Shown: piece after piece, positions 1 through 9,931 of the stretch
How positions within the stretch are numbered: the first letter of the stretch is position 1
Layout: each line of letters starts with the position of its first letter
Source of the DNA: Candolleomyces eurysporus
Taxonomy: Eukaryota > Basidiomycota > Agaricomycetes > Agaricales > Psathyrellaceae
Assembly: GCA_027579435.1 (NCBI GenBank)
Contig: JANBPK010000856.1
Coordinates: 1-64,000, forward strand
Length of the DNA stretch: 64,000 nt
Direction of reading: 5' to 3'
The notes under the pieces: generated by a model
The model's input: the letters and a program-made list of their open reading frames with translations, nothing else
The model's database searches: none
Told to the model about the DNA's origin: nothing
Translations under genes and position numbers: made by a program

Positions 1-1216
1 CTTGGCAAAAGCCCTTGTGACCACTTTCCGGGTTATCTCTTCCATGAGTGACCTTCCTTCAGAGCATATTGAGCTCCTTTCTCGTGCCGCGCCAACCATC
101 GTGCCGTCTGATGTGCCGAAACCTTGCCGCGCCATCTCTTTATGTGCTTAGGAACTTGTCCCACTGCTCTAGCACTGAATGTACTCGATTAATGTGAGGC
201 CGTGCGAGAGTGTAGGTTCCTTTAGTGCCTAGGAAAACCTCTCTCTAGCTCTAGTAATGAAACTGGATCTTTCAGCTGCAGGGTAGGCCGTTTGATCTGA
301 AGCGGTGCCAACCGGCTGGCATACTGAACCCTAATCTCGGGTATATGGTGGGCGCGCCTCTAAGTTAGCAGTCCTCGAGTAGACTCCAACTCTCGTGAAC
401 CCAGGAGTAATGTACTCTTTAATTATCCTTCGTGCCGCGCGAGTTATCTTAGAACTAGAAGGGTTTCTTAACATAGAGATTTAATAGACACGACCGTCTA
501 GTTGAATAATGAACAATATATTCAATAAAGTTGGTATTTATTCGCGAAAATGCGAACACGGTCGTATCATTGTCGTCAAGCGGACCTACTCCTTCCTCGT
601 CTTTTTTTTTCATGCACTCTACCTCATTCGGTGGGACGGGCCCTTCTCGACTCTTTCTTTCTTCGCGGACTCCTTACATCTACAGCATCCATCCTTAATC
701 TACAGCATTACCACCAGCACACTCTATGTCTTTTGTCACTCCTGTATCTCTTAGTAAATATACCCTTGCTTGCGTGCTCTTTTCTGGTTCTCAGCTAAGT
801 TTTTCAGGATACAAGAGACTTCAGAGGGTGGTCCAGCTCTTCACCAAGCCTTCTCTTCGGGCATAGTTCCCGAAGCCTTGACCCTTGCCAAGGGACGGCT
901 TTGCAAAGTGTGAGAGTTCCTTACTGATTGACACATGTGTCGATCCCTTATCGTCATCAGCTGTTCGCTAGGCAAAGTAGCCGGCCTATCAAAAGGGGCA
1001 ATTCTCTTCGCAAAGAGCCAATCCTATCCTTGCACTGGTCCTGAGGGATAAACCGGGCAGAGTGGATTGTAAAATCGAGCTAATAATCATGCGATACCTC
1101 GGAATAACACTCAGACACCTTCGCAAAGGTCCGTGCGCCGTTCGCGACATAAAAGCCGATTTTTCTGACCGTTTTTCTTTACCCTCATTCTTCCTCATTC
1201 TTTCTATTCTGCTAAC
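1..1216. other. Non-coding flank of gypsy-type block
   Basis: No convincing gene is seen here. The right part (from about 541) already carries the TTCGCGAA motif that marks the whole 0.5-11.4 kb block, so it probably belongs to the same element. Pyrimidine-rich sequence just before the ATG at 1217 looks like a fungal promoter or leader. I looked for a long terminal repeat matching 9.9-11.4 kb and found only short resemblances (for example a shared 'actccaactct' followed by 'ctctttaattatc' near 387-430 and 11287-11330), too weak to call an LTR. Confidence 0.35.
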
Positions 1217-2547
1217 ATGCCTCCCAAGAAAACTACCCCTCCTCTCGATGCTGACGCCGTGCTTCTTGACTTTGCTAGTCAGGAGCCTCTGGTGGTTAAG
1301 GTCATCAACGCCGAAGCCAAGAAATTGGTCCAGCTTCGCAAGGATGCTGGTGCCGAGTTCCAGGTGGATGGTGCGGTCTCGAAGTCGACTGTCTTCCTCA
1401 TGAAGGCGGCCCTGCGTGCCATAGTCCTTCTATTCGATGTTCGTGCTTTACTCCTTCCTTGATATCCGGCTTTTATTGACTTCGCGAACCAGGACTGGGA
1501 ACCGAAAGCCGTCGAAATCCTTAGGACCGACCCAACCTTCGTGTCTTTCGTTTGCCAGGCTTCCGCTGTGATCTTCACGCATCAAACTTGGTGCTCTGAT
1601 CACAACATTAGCTTCCTGAGCGAGGTCGTGAAGTCCGTGCTGGCCTTGGCCACCGATCTCAAGAACGAAAGCAAGGCTCGTCGCGGTTTGAACAATGGTT
1701 CGCCTTATTTTCCTCTTCACGACCTTCTCAAGCCTGACGTTCTGCCTTCGCGAACTCTTGCTTTTTCAGCTTCTGGTACTGTCATTGAACCTTCCGATAG
1801 TCCTGATTCTGACTCTTCTTCTGGAGGCACTCCGTCTACCACCGACAACTCTGTGGTTGATGTCGATGTGACCATGTCCGAGCCTACTCCTTCCAAAGGC
1901 CGTGGAAAGGTTCGTGAAGTTCGTATCACTCTTCTCGAAGTCTCTTCTTCAACTCTCGCTCTTAGGGAAAGGCCTCTATGCGCGCCTCGGCTCCTCCAGC
2001 TGTCCCTACCACTTGGAAGATGGATTAGATCGTGGTTCCTGGCATGGATACTGGTTCTCCTGCCTACCTGAGGTCTATGGCTTTGAACTCGAAGCGGGCT
2101 CGCGCTGAGAGGGATTTGCCTCCCATTGACACTGGTTCTACCATTTCGCGAACCGCTCATCGTCTTTTCCCCGATGGTGGCTTAGCTCGAGTATAGTAAG
2201 TCGTTTCCCTTCTTCACTTCTTGTCACTTCTCTAACTTCTCGAAGTTGATGACAGGGCCATTTCCAATGAGTTTATCTCTTTGGTCCTCGCTAAGACCCA
2301 TGGTGCGATCGCAAACTTTACTGACCGTGCTCAGGAAGAAGATTCCCTTCGTCGTGCCATTAGCGAGACTCGTTTGGAGATGGTTTCCGTTATCCACAAG
2401 CTCCACATTTTCGCGAACTATTGGGAGATCCTCAACAAGGAATACGCTGCCCTCAAGTCCTCTTTGGCTACCTTCTGCTCTGAGAAGGCTCCCGAAGTTC
2501 CTGAAGCTCCCGAAATCATTCCTCTTGATCCCGCCATCGAGATTTAG
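1217..2547 (+). pseudogene. Unknown element-associated gene, split or degenerate
   Basis: A run of coding-like segments begins with ATG at 1217 (MPPKKTTPPL). It continues after a TGA at 1460-1462 in the same frame, through a Ser/Pro/Asp-rich acidic stretch (1780-1900), then in another frame around 2050-2200. It ends with a Glu-rich, coiled-coil-like segment (2281-2547). A donor-like GTAAGT near 2198 and an acceptor near 2264 suggest an intron, but no splice choice gave an unbroken frame. I do not recognise the family. Orientation is opposite to gag-pol, and the shared TTCGCGAA motif suggests it travels with the element. It may be an accessory ORF, a captured gene or a decayed one. Confidence 0.4.
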
Positions 2548-2835
2548 GATATATACCCTCAAATACGTCTCTCTTTAACTTTCTTGAACTCTTAACTCGT
2601 CGTCTTTCAACTTCTCGAACTCCCTCTTACTAATATGGAAAACAGTAGCTACTTTTTGCATTAGCCTCTGTAATCGCATAGTACTCTCTTAAGTCTACCT
2701 TCTTTTTAAAACTGCCCCTGTTTTTGAGTTTTTCTATGCCTTGAAGGCTGATTCCAAAGGTAACTCGCGAAAAATATAGTTTGCGAAGCGTACTTCTCTC
2801 CCCCTGACTTAAAAGAAATGCTGTCCTCAGCACCT
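2548..2835. other. Spacer between convergent genes
   Basis: Short AT-rich stretch between the 3' end of the plus-strand gene and the 3' end of the integrase. No gene, polypurine tract or terminal repeat could be recognised. A degenerate motif copy (CTCGCGAA) lies near 2764. Confidence 0.4.
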
Positions 2836-5052
2836 TTACTCATTCGTAGTTCGTGAACTTTCAGGCATGCCTCTGAACGCTAAGTCTTCCATGTCACCAT
2901 CGTCCTTTGACCCTTTCATCTCGCGAAGAGACTTCGCCGATATGTCAATAAATTCATGAACGTTGGGAGGGAGCTCGATCCTCTTCCTGGCGTGGTAAGG
3001 GATTACTCTGAAAGCTGCTGAAGGCGACTGTAACACTGTGCCATCCAATTCAGCCAAGATATAAGCGCCTCCCCTATTCCTTGACACCACTACTAAGGGA
3101 CCAAGATACCTAGGTTTCATCTTCTTATCCAGGCTTTTCTCGATGCTTGTATTCCTGAGCAGAACCAAATCACCCCTCTTGAAGCGATAGTCTTTGATTA
3201 CTGCAGAATGCTCTTTCTCATACTTCGCGACCCTTTCACGTTTCTCCTTGTCCACTTTACTTCTCATTTCCTCAACTAGGTCACGATGCTTCGCTAAGGC
3301 CTTGGCTCGCTGGCCAATGAGTTCCTTGGTTGTAAGGGGACCGCTAGGTGGTTCTACTAACCAGGTGGCTTCCTGAATGTCCAAAGGTACCACTGGTTTC
3401 GCTCCTGTTACAATAAAGAACGGAGAAACACCAAAGCGTCTTCGCGAAGTGATTCGGTCCGCCCATAACACATGAGGGAAGTACCAGAACCACTGACTCG
3501 TCTTTGCCCCTGTGGCCTTGAACAACATGTCCCGAAGATCATAATGAGGCCTCTCTATCCGCCCATTGGCTTGAGAGTTATAGGGTGAAATCTTAATCCC
3601 CTTAATACCATATTTCTTCGTGAGCCACGCCGTTGCCTTCTCGAAGGACCCTCCATTGTCCGTTACGATTTCTCGCATGCAACCCCAGCGCGTTATTATT
3701 TCAAGCAGCCACGCCCCAATTGCTGCACCGTTGTCTTCGCGAAGTGGTCTGCCTTCTGCCCAGCTCGTCAATGCACAACGTCCATGGACTATATATTTGC
3801 AGCCATTACTAGCGGGCGTCATGTGCAAGACATCTGCGTGCAACACTTGGAAAATCGAAGGAGTCTCTGTAACTCGTGGCGGAATCTTCAGGAGCATCTT
3901 TGTACGCAACTGGCATACATGACATGTTCTGCAGTACCAAGCGACATCTCCTTCTAAGTCCGGCCACCAGAACCGCTTCGCTAAGAATTGGGTTGTTGCC
4001 CAAGCTCCTCTGTGTCCCAATGCATCGTGAGCAGATCTCATCATGTACATCCTGTGTTCCTTCGCGACTACGATCTGAGGGAAACCAGCTTGTCGACGAT
4101 ACAACTTATTGTCCTTTTCGTAGAAATGGCTACATTCGCGAACCCACTTCCTGAAGTCCTTAGGTTCAATTCCTTCAGGTCTCGAGAGCGGCCCTTGCAA
4201 CCACTTCTGTATCTTAGGAAGTCGTTCATCCAACTTTCTGGCCCAGTTTGCCCTTCTCTCCTCATCGTATTCTTCAATAGTGTCCGGGTCTTCCTTTAGA
4301 CTCAGGTCTGGAAGCATTTCGACACTCACCATTTGTTGTCTCTCAGTCTTCCCCGCTCCTCGAACTCTGCTCTCCAAGATCAAGAGTTGCGAAAGTTCAT
4401 TGTCAAAGAGTTCTAATTCGAGGTCTCTTCGCGAAGCTAGTGACGTCTGAGCATAACCTCCTCTCGTGTCTATTTCTCTCTTAAATTCTTCAAAGTTCAA
4501 AGGCTCAGGATCCTCTTCGTGAGGCTTGGTATATCCTCTGAGACCATCATGATCCTCATAGGAGTGGTCCCAAGGTTTTGGATCTGGATCTCCTGGCTGT
4601 TTTGTCCTTCGTGAAAGACCATCTGCTGCAAAGGTCTTTCCTGCCACGTGCCTCAATTCGAAATGATACATCAAAATCTGCTCTATCCACCTGTTGATTG
4701 TACAGTTGGGTCCGTCTTCAGGGTTATTAAGCATCCCCTTAATGTACTGAGCATCCGTCTCCACTACCAATCGTCGACAGCCGATCAACCAATATTTGTT
4801 TTCATCAAGAGCACGCATCAAACCGAAGAGCTTGCGTTTCGGTTGTGAGTAACGAGCTTCGCGAGGCGTCAGCAGGGTTGACCCGAAACGAGCGTACCAC
4901 CACTTCTTGAAGTCCTCGGCGTCTTGTTGGCTGATATACCATCCGATGGCAATATAGGAGGTATCTACTGAGAGTTTAATCTCAGTATCGATGTCATAAT
5001 CGAGCGATCGCAAGCATGGCGCCTCGCGAACCGCTTTCTTCAAGTCTTCCAT
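2836..5052 (-). pseudogene. Gypsy pol: RNase H and integrase segment
   Basis: Reads an RNase H-like domain at the N side (about residues 10-150, 'KLSVDTSYIAIGWYIS'). It is followed by a zinc-binding HHCC region ('HDALGHRG' and 'CRTCHVC') and an integrase core with the D, D, E triad in 'HADVLHM', 'VTDNGG' and 'GRIERPH'. The C-terminus has a 'YLGPLVVV' segment like the GPY/F module; no chromodomain is seen. It would copy and insert element DNA in the nucleus. It is in the same frame as the upstream RT segment but separated from it by TGA codons at 5076-5074 and 5124-5122. This segment itself is open for 738 codons, so the decay is recent. Confidence 0.85.
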
Positions 5053-5121
5053 AGCTAACTCTTGTTCCTCTTCTCATTTGAAGTGTGTTTCTTTTCGTGT
5101 CAAACATTGAATGGGTTCTGC

Positions 5122-6663
5122 TCACTTCGCGAAGTCCTTAATAAAGATTCGGAAGGTTCCAATGGTTCCTAAGAAGGATCTCACATCGGACACAGACATA
5201 CATGGTCCCCATCGTTGTATAACTTCGACACGTTCGGGAATTGGCTTCCTTCCTTCATATGTGCATAGGTGGCCTACCACTACAAACTCTTCCGCGCAGA
5301 GAACCGATTTCTTTCCTGAAAAGGTTCCTCCACAATACTTCATGCGCTGGACCACTCGATTCAAGTTCTCGAAGTGTTCCCAGACAAATCTTCGGATTCC
5401 TGAATTCTCTGGAATCGTCTTATAACCACCATCCTTGGTTTCATACCGAGTTCTCGGACCTCCAACTGGTACATCATCGAGAAACGGCCAAGTTACTTCA
5501 GGAATCTCTGGCTGCAAAATGTGGGTAACATCGTCATGAAAAATGGGTACTGAGTTGGTCCATCCCATTGGTAAAGTCATGAGTCTCATGGCGCCAAAAG
5601 GCGTCTGAAAAGTTGTCAAGTCTCGAGACTCAGGAGCTAGAAGTCGCTCATCGTAGCCGACATATAAATCTAGACATCCTCCGCATGCGCGACCCGCAAA
5701 TTTAGCAGCCAAGTCCTCCGTAGCAGGTGGAACTCCTGAATGCGCAATAGTGACCTTGTTTAGAGGTTCAAGACTATGCACAATTCGCAAACTCTCGCCG
5801 TCTTTCTTCAACACGCAGAACCATCTCGATCTATAGGAAGAATTCGAGGGTTCATAAACTCCAGCCTCAATCTTGTTTCTGATCAACTCGCAAATTCTGT
5901 CATAAAGTCCAGGTGGCACTGGTCTATTCTTAAGTACCCAAGGAACGTGTGCGACCGTTGGAATAACGATAGGGGGAAAGTATTCGGGCTTGAAACTCCC
6001 TCTTTCTGTATCATCCCAAGCGAAGGCTGTATTGTGGATGCCTACGAATTCGTGAAGTAGTTTTCTTTCTTCAGGCCACAAAAAGGGACCTTGATGAAGT
6101 TTGTCCATCGCTTTCTTACGCTCTTCTGTGTATCTTCCAGTAGGTACAAACTCCTGGGGACTTGTTGGTAGCTTCGGGAGGTCAGCCAAAGGGTCACCCT
6201 GGATCTCGCGAACTATTCTGAACTTTTCGTCGAGGTTCCCGAGCACTGGCTTCACTTTATCCGCCACCTTCTTGTACTTAGTCCCAGTAGAGACGCCTTT
6301 CATCTTTGCCTTCGCCTTTTTATCCTGAGACGAGCCGGTCGGGGCAGTGTTAGGGCTAGCCTCTTGCTGCTGGAAGACTACGGTTGGGTCCGCGACCTCT
6401 TCTCAAACTTCACGAAGATACGTTTGTAAGCGTGAACTCGCTAACCTCTTCTCCTCTGTGTCTAACTCCATTCCTTGCATCGCCATCTGAACATACGCTA
6501 ACTGCAACTCTTTTTGTGTAAAGGTATGATTTTCTGCTGTAAACATGTGGGTAAAGGACATCTCGCCTGTTACTTCATCTCGCTCGAGGACGAGTCCCAC
6601 TTCTCCTTGATCCTCGCGAATCAAATCCTCGAGGCTCGAAAATTTCGCTCCTCCTGATTCCAT
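5122..6663 (-). pseudogene. Gypsy pol: reverse transcriptase segment
   Basis: The RT domain is clear: 'VYEPSNSSYRSRWFCVLKKDG', 'TPFGAMRLMTLPMGWTNS', and the catalytic box as FLDD ('WPFLDDVPV') in place of the usual Y-[IVL]-D-D. The segment starts in frame near 6663, where it overlaps the end of the protease frame by 43 bp with a frame change. That fits programmed frameshifting or later decay. A TGA at 6405-6403 interrupts the lead-in, and a TGA at 5124-5122 ends it before the RNase H part. The FLDD box keeps both catalytic aspartates. Neighbouring frames and order match the Ty3/gypsy plan. Confidence 0.85.
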
Positions 6664-7805
6664 AGCTCTTTTTGTATGTGAGGCGGCGGTTTTCCCTTCG
6701 CGAACGTAGGAATAGTAAGCCGTTTGCCAGTATTGGGGTCCTTCAAAGTTAAGAACTGATCCCCATTTGTCTTGTTGGAGACTTCGCTACTCATCGCAAC
6801 GTCGAAAGGTCTACCCAGCAGAACGCTGTAAGCAGGTCGTCGAATGATATGTAATTGAATGTAGGCCAACACGCCTCCAAAATCAAACTCGACGTTCTTC
6901 GCGAGGCCCAGCGTCTTCTCGACAGTCCGATTTGCTGACTGGAGATGGATGACGATATCTGGGTCCCATGCGATGCCTAAGTTTCGAGCTACGTCCGCAT
7001 CCATCGAGCAGATTTGAGACCCAGTATCTAGAAGTACTTCTGCTCACGCAGATTTATGGATCAACGGGAATACTGTTCTAAGAGCAACAGATTCTCGAGC
7101 TACAAGAATAGGACGGGGCTCTTCTCCATCAGCGAGCGAATGAAGATACTGCTCAACCGGGTCTGTCATCACGAACGCGCCGTCTGGAATCCCAGGCAAG
7201 TCTTTAGCACAAAAGACTTCGGCACGAGGCAAGTCCTCCAACTGCACAAAAGCATTTACGACAACTGGTTCAGGTTCTGGATCAAGTTCCCGAACTTCAG
7301 TCTCTTCTTCGCGAAGCTCGTCGGTGTCTAAGAGATTCAAGAACTGAACAATCTTTTCCTCTTGACTTTGTGAGACCAAATCAATGAGTGAAATAATCTG
7401 GTACTCCAAATCCGACGCTTTTCCTTCTTCGTGAGCCACTTTCCTACGTGTGATCAACTTCTTCAAGTACTCCCTGGCAGGAGCAGAAACACTAGCCAGA
7501 TCTTTCAAGCTCGTAGTGAACTTGGTATTGATCAGCTCCTCTACAATTCTTCTCAACGCTTCTTCATCTTCAATAGGTGCACGATTTCGATATGATTGAT
7601 TTTTCTCGAGTACGGGAAGGGGACTGGAAGTAGGCCTAGTGGTCCTGGCCTCTTCGCGAAGTTGTTCTCCAAAAGGAGCGAGCGGTTTAGTTCTCAGCGG
7701 CGGCACCATGACGAAGGGTCTTTCTGGTAACTTCTTCTTGGGCTGCTCCACTACCGGCTCTCTGAAACGAACTCCTTTCGTAGACTTCTCAATGGTCTCC
7801 CCCAC
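6621..7805 (-). pseudogene. Gypsy aspartic protease (retropepsin-like)
   Basis: The catalytic motif appears as 'EVLLDTGSQICSMDADVA', followed by an 'YSVLLGRPF' flap or C-terminal region typical of retropepsin-like domains in gypsy elements. A TGA at 7046-7044 sits three codons before that motif; the downstream 13 codons to the next Met are in frame, so one substitution splits the ORF. Upstream the frame stays open past 7805 into the end of gag, in the -1 phase relative to gag, as expected for gag-pro frameshifting. The protein would cut the polyprotein. The N-terminal 200 residues are acidic and Glu-rich and not recognised. Confidence 0.75.
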
Positions 7806-7951
7806 AGACTCTTTTCTCGTTTGCTTCTCGACGATTTCTTCTTCTTCAGACTCACTTTCTATATTTACAGGGTTGGGTTTTCTCCGAGTGGCCTCCGGAA
7901 CCTCCTTGCCGCGACCAACCGGGGTTTTTCGCGCGGCAGAGGTATCCTTCC

Positions 7952-9931
7952 TCAGTCCTCTTGAAAATCCTCATCGAAAGAGCTAGGAGTGGTTCGTGTA
8001 GCAACAAACTGGCTCCTCCCCTTGAGGTCATCCAAAGTCTCCACCATCTGAGACATTACCCTGCTCATTCGTTCTTGTTCGCGACGAATTTGATTTAAAC
8101 CAGAGTCGCGCTCCGGCTCCTGATTTTGGACGAACTGTTGCGTCTGAGGTGGCAAAGGCGTTCGCGAAGACGATGGCTTGTTCGCGAGGCTCTCGATAGC
8201 AGCCTGCAATTGTCGGAACTCTTCACGAGTCACTGATTCTATCTCCGGGGCATAGTTATAGTTGAACTGCTGCCTGGAATACTCGTCTTCGTCGTACATC
8301 CCTTGCATATTCTGTACTGCTCCAGTCACATATTTGTCCACATATTCGCGCATGCTTTCTTTCTCATTCTGAACGAGGCGCCTTCCATCAGAAGTGAATA
8401 GGCCTTCCGGTCTGACTTGAATTTTGCCAGCTTGCAGATGAGCATCGCGCGCCAAACAGTTATTCAGGTAGTGACCTGGTTGGTTACAATAGTAACAAAT
8501 TGGAGTTCGCGAACTTTGGTTCATCATGGGCGGCGGTGGAGGCCTCTGAGGACGACTCTGCTGATTTAGCGAGAAGTTGTGTGGATTCCTCAGCATGATA
8601 TCCATCTTGTCCTTGGTATTCCTTACTTCATCAAAGAAACGCTCGTTCTTATGATCGTACTCGTTGAACTTCTCGTTCAACATCGAATGGAAACGCTGCA
8701 ATAAGCGATCTTCATCAAGTTCCTTCTTGACGACAGGAGGTGCACTTTCTTTAGGGACGGAAGGTCCAGACGGAGCTTCCGGAACTGTAGCTCGGTTCGT
8801 GAAGGAGAAAGGCTTGGGCAGAACGCTCCCAAGTTGCCTCTCGAAGTTGAATCCATCGGAAAACTGCTTCCTCACGTTCGCGAGATGCTCTGCTTTCTCT
8901 AGGTACTTGCCCCACTTCAAGGGTTCCGCTCCCCGAACTAAGTCCTTTTCTTTGTCATTCCCATTCTCAAGCGCTAAAGCTTCGAGAACTTGATCGCGGA
9001 AATCCTCATCAAGAGTGCCTAAGTATAATTCGGCTAACTCTCGATTGCTCACAATCGTGTTCTCTAACTTCCCAGCCTCATGCCTGAACTTCAGATGGAA
9101 TTCGATCAACGAATCGTAATGTTTTCGCTTAGTACCCACATAAGGCACACAAACGATCCTCAGGTGGGAGATATCACCCTTGGCTTGTCTTAAGGCTTCA
9201 GGATGGAATCCGAGAACTTGGCTTTTGAACTGTTCATAAGTCCCAGTCTTGTATTTGTCCATCTGAATCCAGACTTGTCTCTCTGTGTAAGTAAGGTAGT
9301 AGCACAAAATCTTCTTCCTGATCCTGTCTGTCTCTACTTTGTTCTGTGCCATTACTTCCTCACATTCTTGAATGTAATCCAAGATTCGCGACTTCTTGTA
9401 GCGCGGACGGTTCGATGCATAGTTGGGAGGGAACTGCTTGCCTGTTGGCATGCTCTCGAGTCCATCCCCTACCATGATCTCGGGGTCTAGAATTTCAGCC
9501 ATTTCTTCGAAGCGAACTGGCCTTCGTGAAGTTCTAGTTCTTTCTTTTCTGTGGGGCCGAGAGCTCGTGGTCTCTTGGCTTGGTCTCTCTTGTTCTACTG
9601 AACGGATACTTGAGGTAAGATTGTGGGCAATCTCCTCGATTTCGTCTAACGAAGTTGATAGGTTATCTGCGCTTTGTAGGGCGCGTTCTGCTGTCTCTTT
9701 AAGCGCACGCTTAACTGAATGAATGTCTCTGGGATACACAGTAGGGATGCCAGGCGATAGTCCTGCCTTTCGAGAATTAGCTGTACTTCTTCCTTGAGTT
9801 CTCGAAGTAAAATGATCGACTTCTAGAGACTCAGAACGGTGATCTGAAGTTGTAGCTTCTTCTCGTCGCTTTCCTTTCTGTTTCTTTACGAGATCACTCG
9901 CTTTGAGAGGCGGAATGATGACTTTTCGCAC
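7952..9931 (-). CDS. Gypsy gag with CCHC zinc knuckle
   Basis: An uninterrupted 659-residue ORF. A retrotransposon gag-like core spans roughly residues 190-330 ('RKKILCYYLTYTERQVWIQM'). A single CCHC knuckle lies near residue 477 ('CYYCNQPGHYLNNC'), the nucleic-acid-binding signature of Gag. A coiled or Glu/Arg-rich C-terminus follows. It would form the particle and bind element RNA in the cytoplasm. The start is the first Met after a stop near the end of the leader; no alternative is obviously better. Unlike the pol region it has no premature stop. The protease frame overlaps its last codons in the -1 phase. Confidence 0.85.
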   Translation of the reverse strand: MRKVIIPPLKASDLVKKQKGKRREEATTSDHRSESLEVDHFTSRTQGRSTANSRKAGLSPGIPTVYPRDIHSVKRALKETAERALQSADNLSTSLDEIEEIAHNLTSSIRSVEQERPSQETTSSRPHRKERTRTSRRPVRFEEMAEILDPEIMVGDGLESMPTGKQFPPNYASNRPRYKKSRILDYIQECEEVMAQNKVETDRIRKKILCYYLTYTERQVWIQMDKYKTGTYEQFKSQVLGFHPEALRQAKGDISHLRIVCVPYVGTKRKHYDSLIEFHLKFRHEAGKLENTIVSNRELAELYLGTLDEDFRDQVLEALALENGNDKEKDLVRGAEPLKWGKYLEKAEHLANVRKQFSDGFNFERQLGSVLPKPFSFTNRATVPEAPSGPSVPKESAPPVVKKELDEDRLLQRFHSMLNEKFNEYDHKNERFFDEVRNTKDKMDIMLRNPHNFSLNQQSRPQRPPPPPMMNQSSRTPICYYCNQPGHYLNNCLARDAHLQAGKIQVRPEGLFTSDGRRLVQNEKESMREYVDKYVTGAVQNMQGMYDEDEYSRQQFNYNYAPEIESVTREEFRQLQAAIESLANKPSSSRTPLPPQTQQFVQNQEPERDSGLNQIRREQERMSRVMSQMVETLDDLKGRSQFVATRTTPSSFDEDFQED

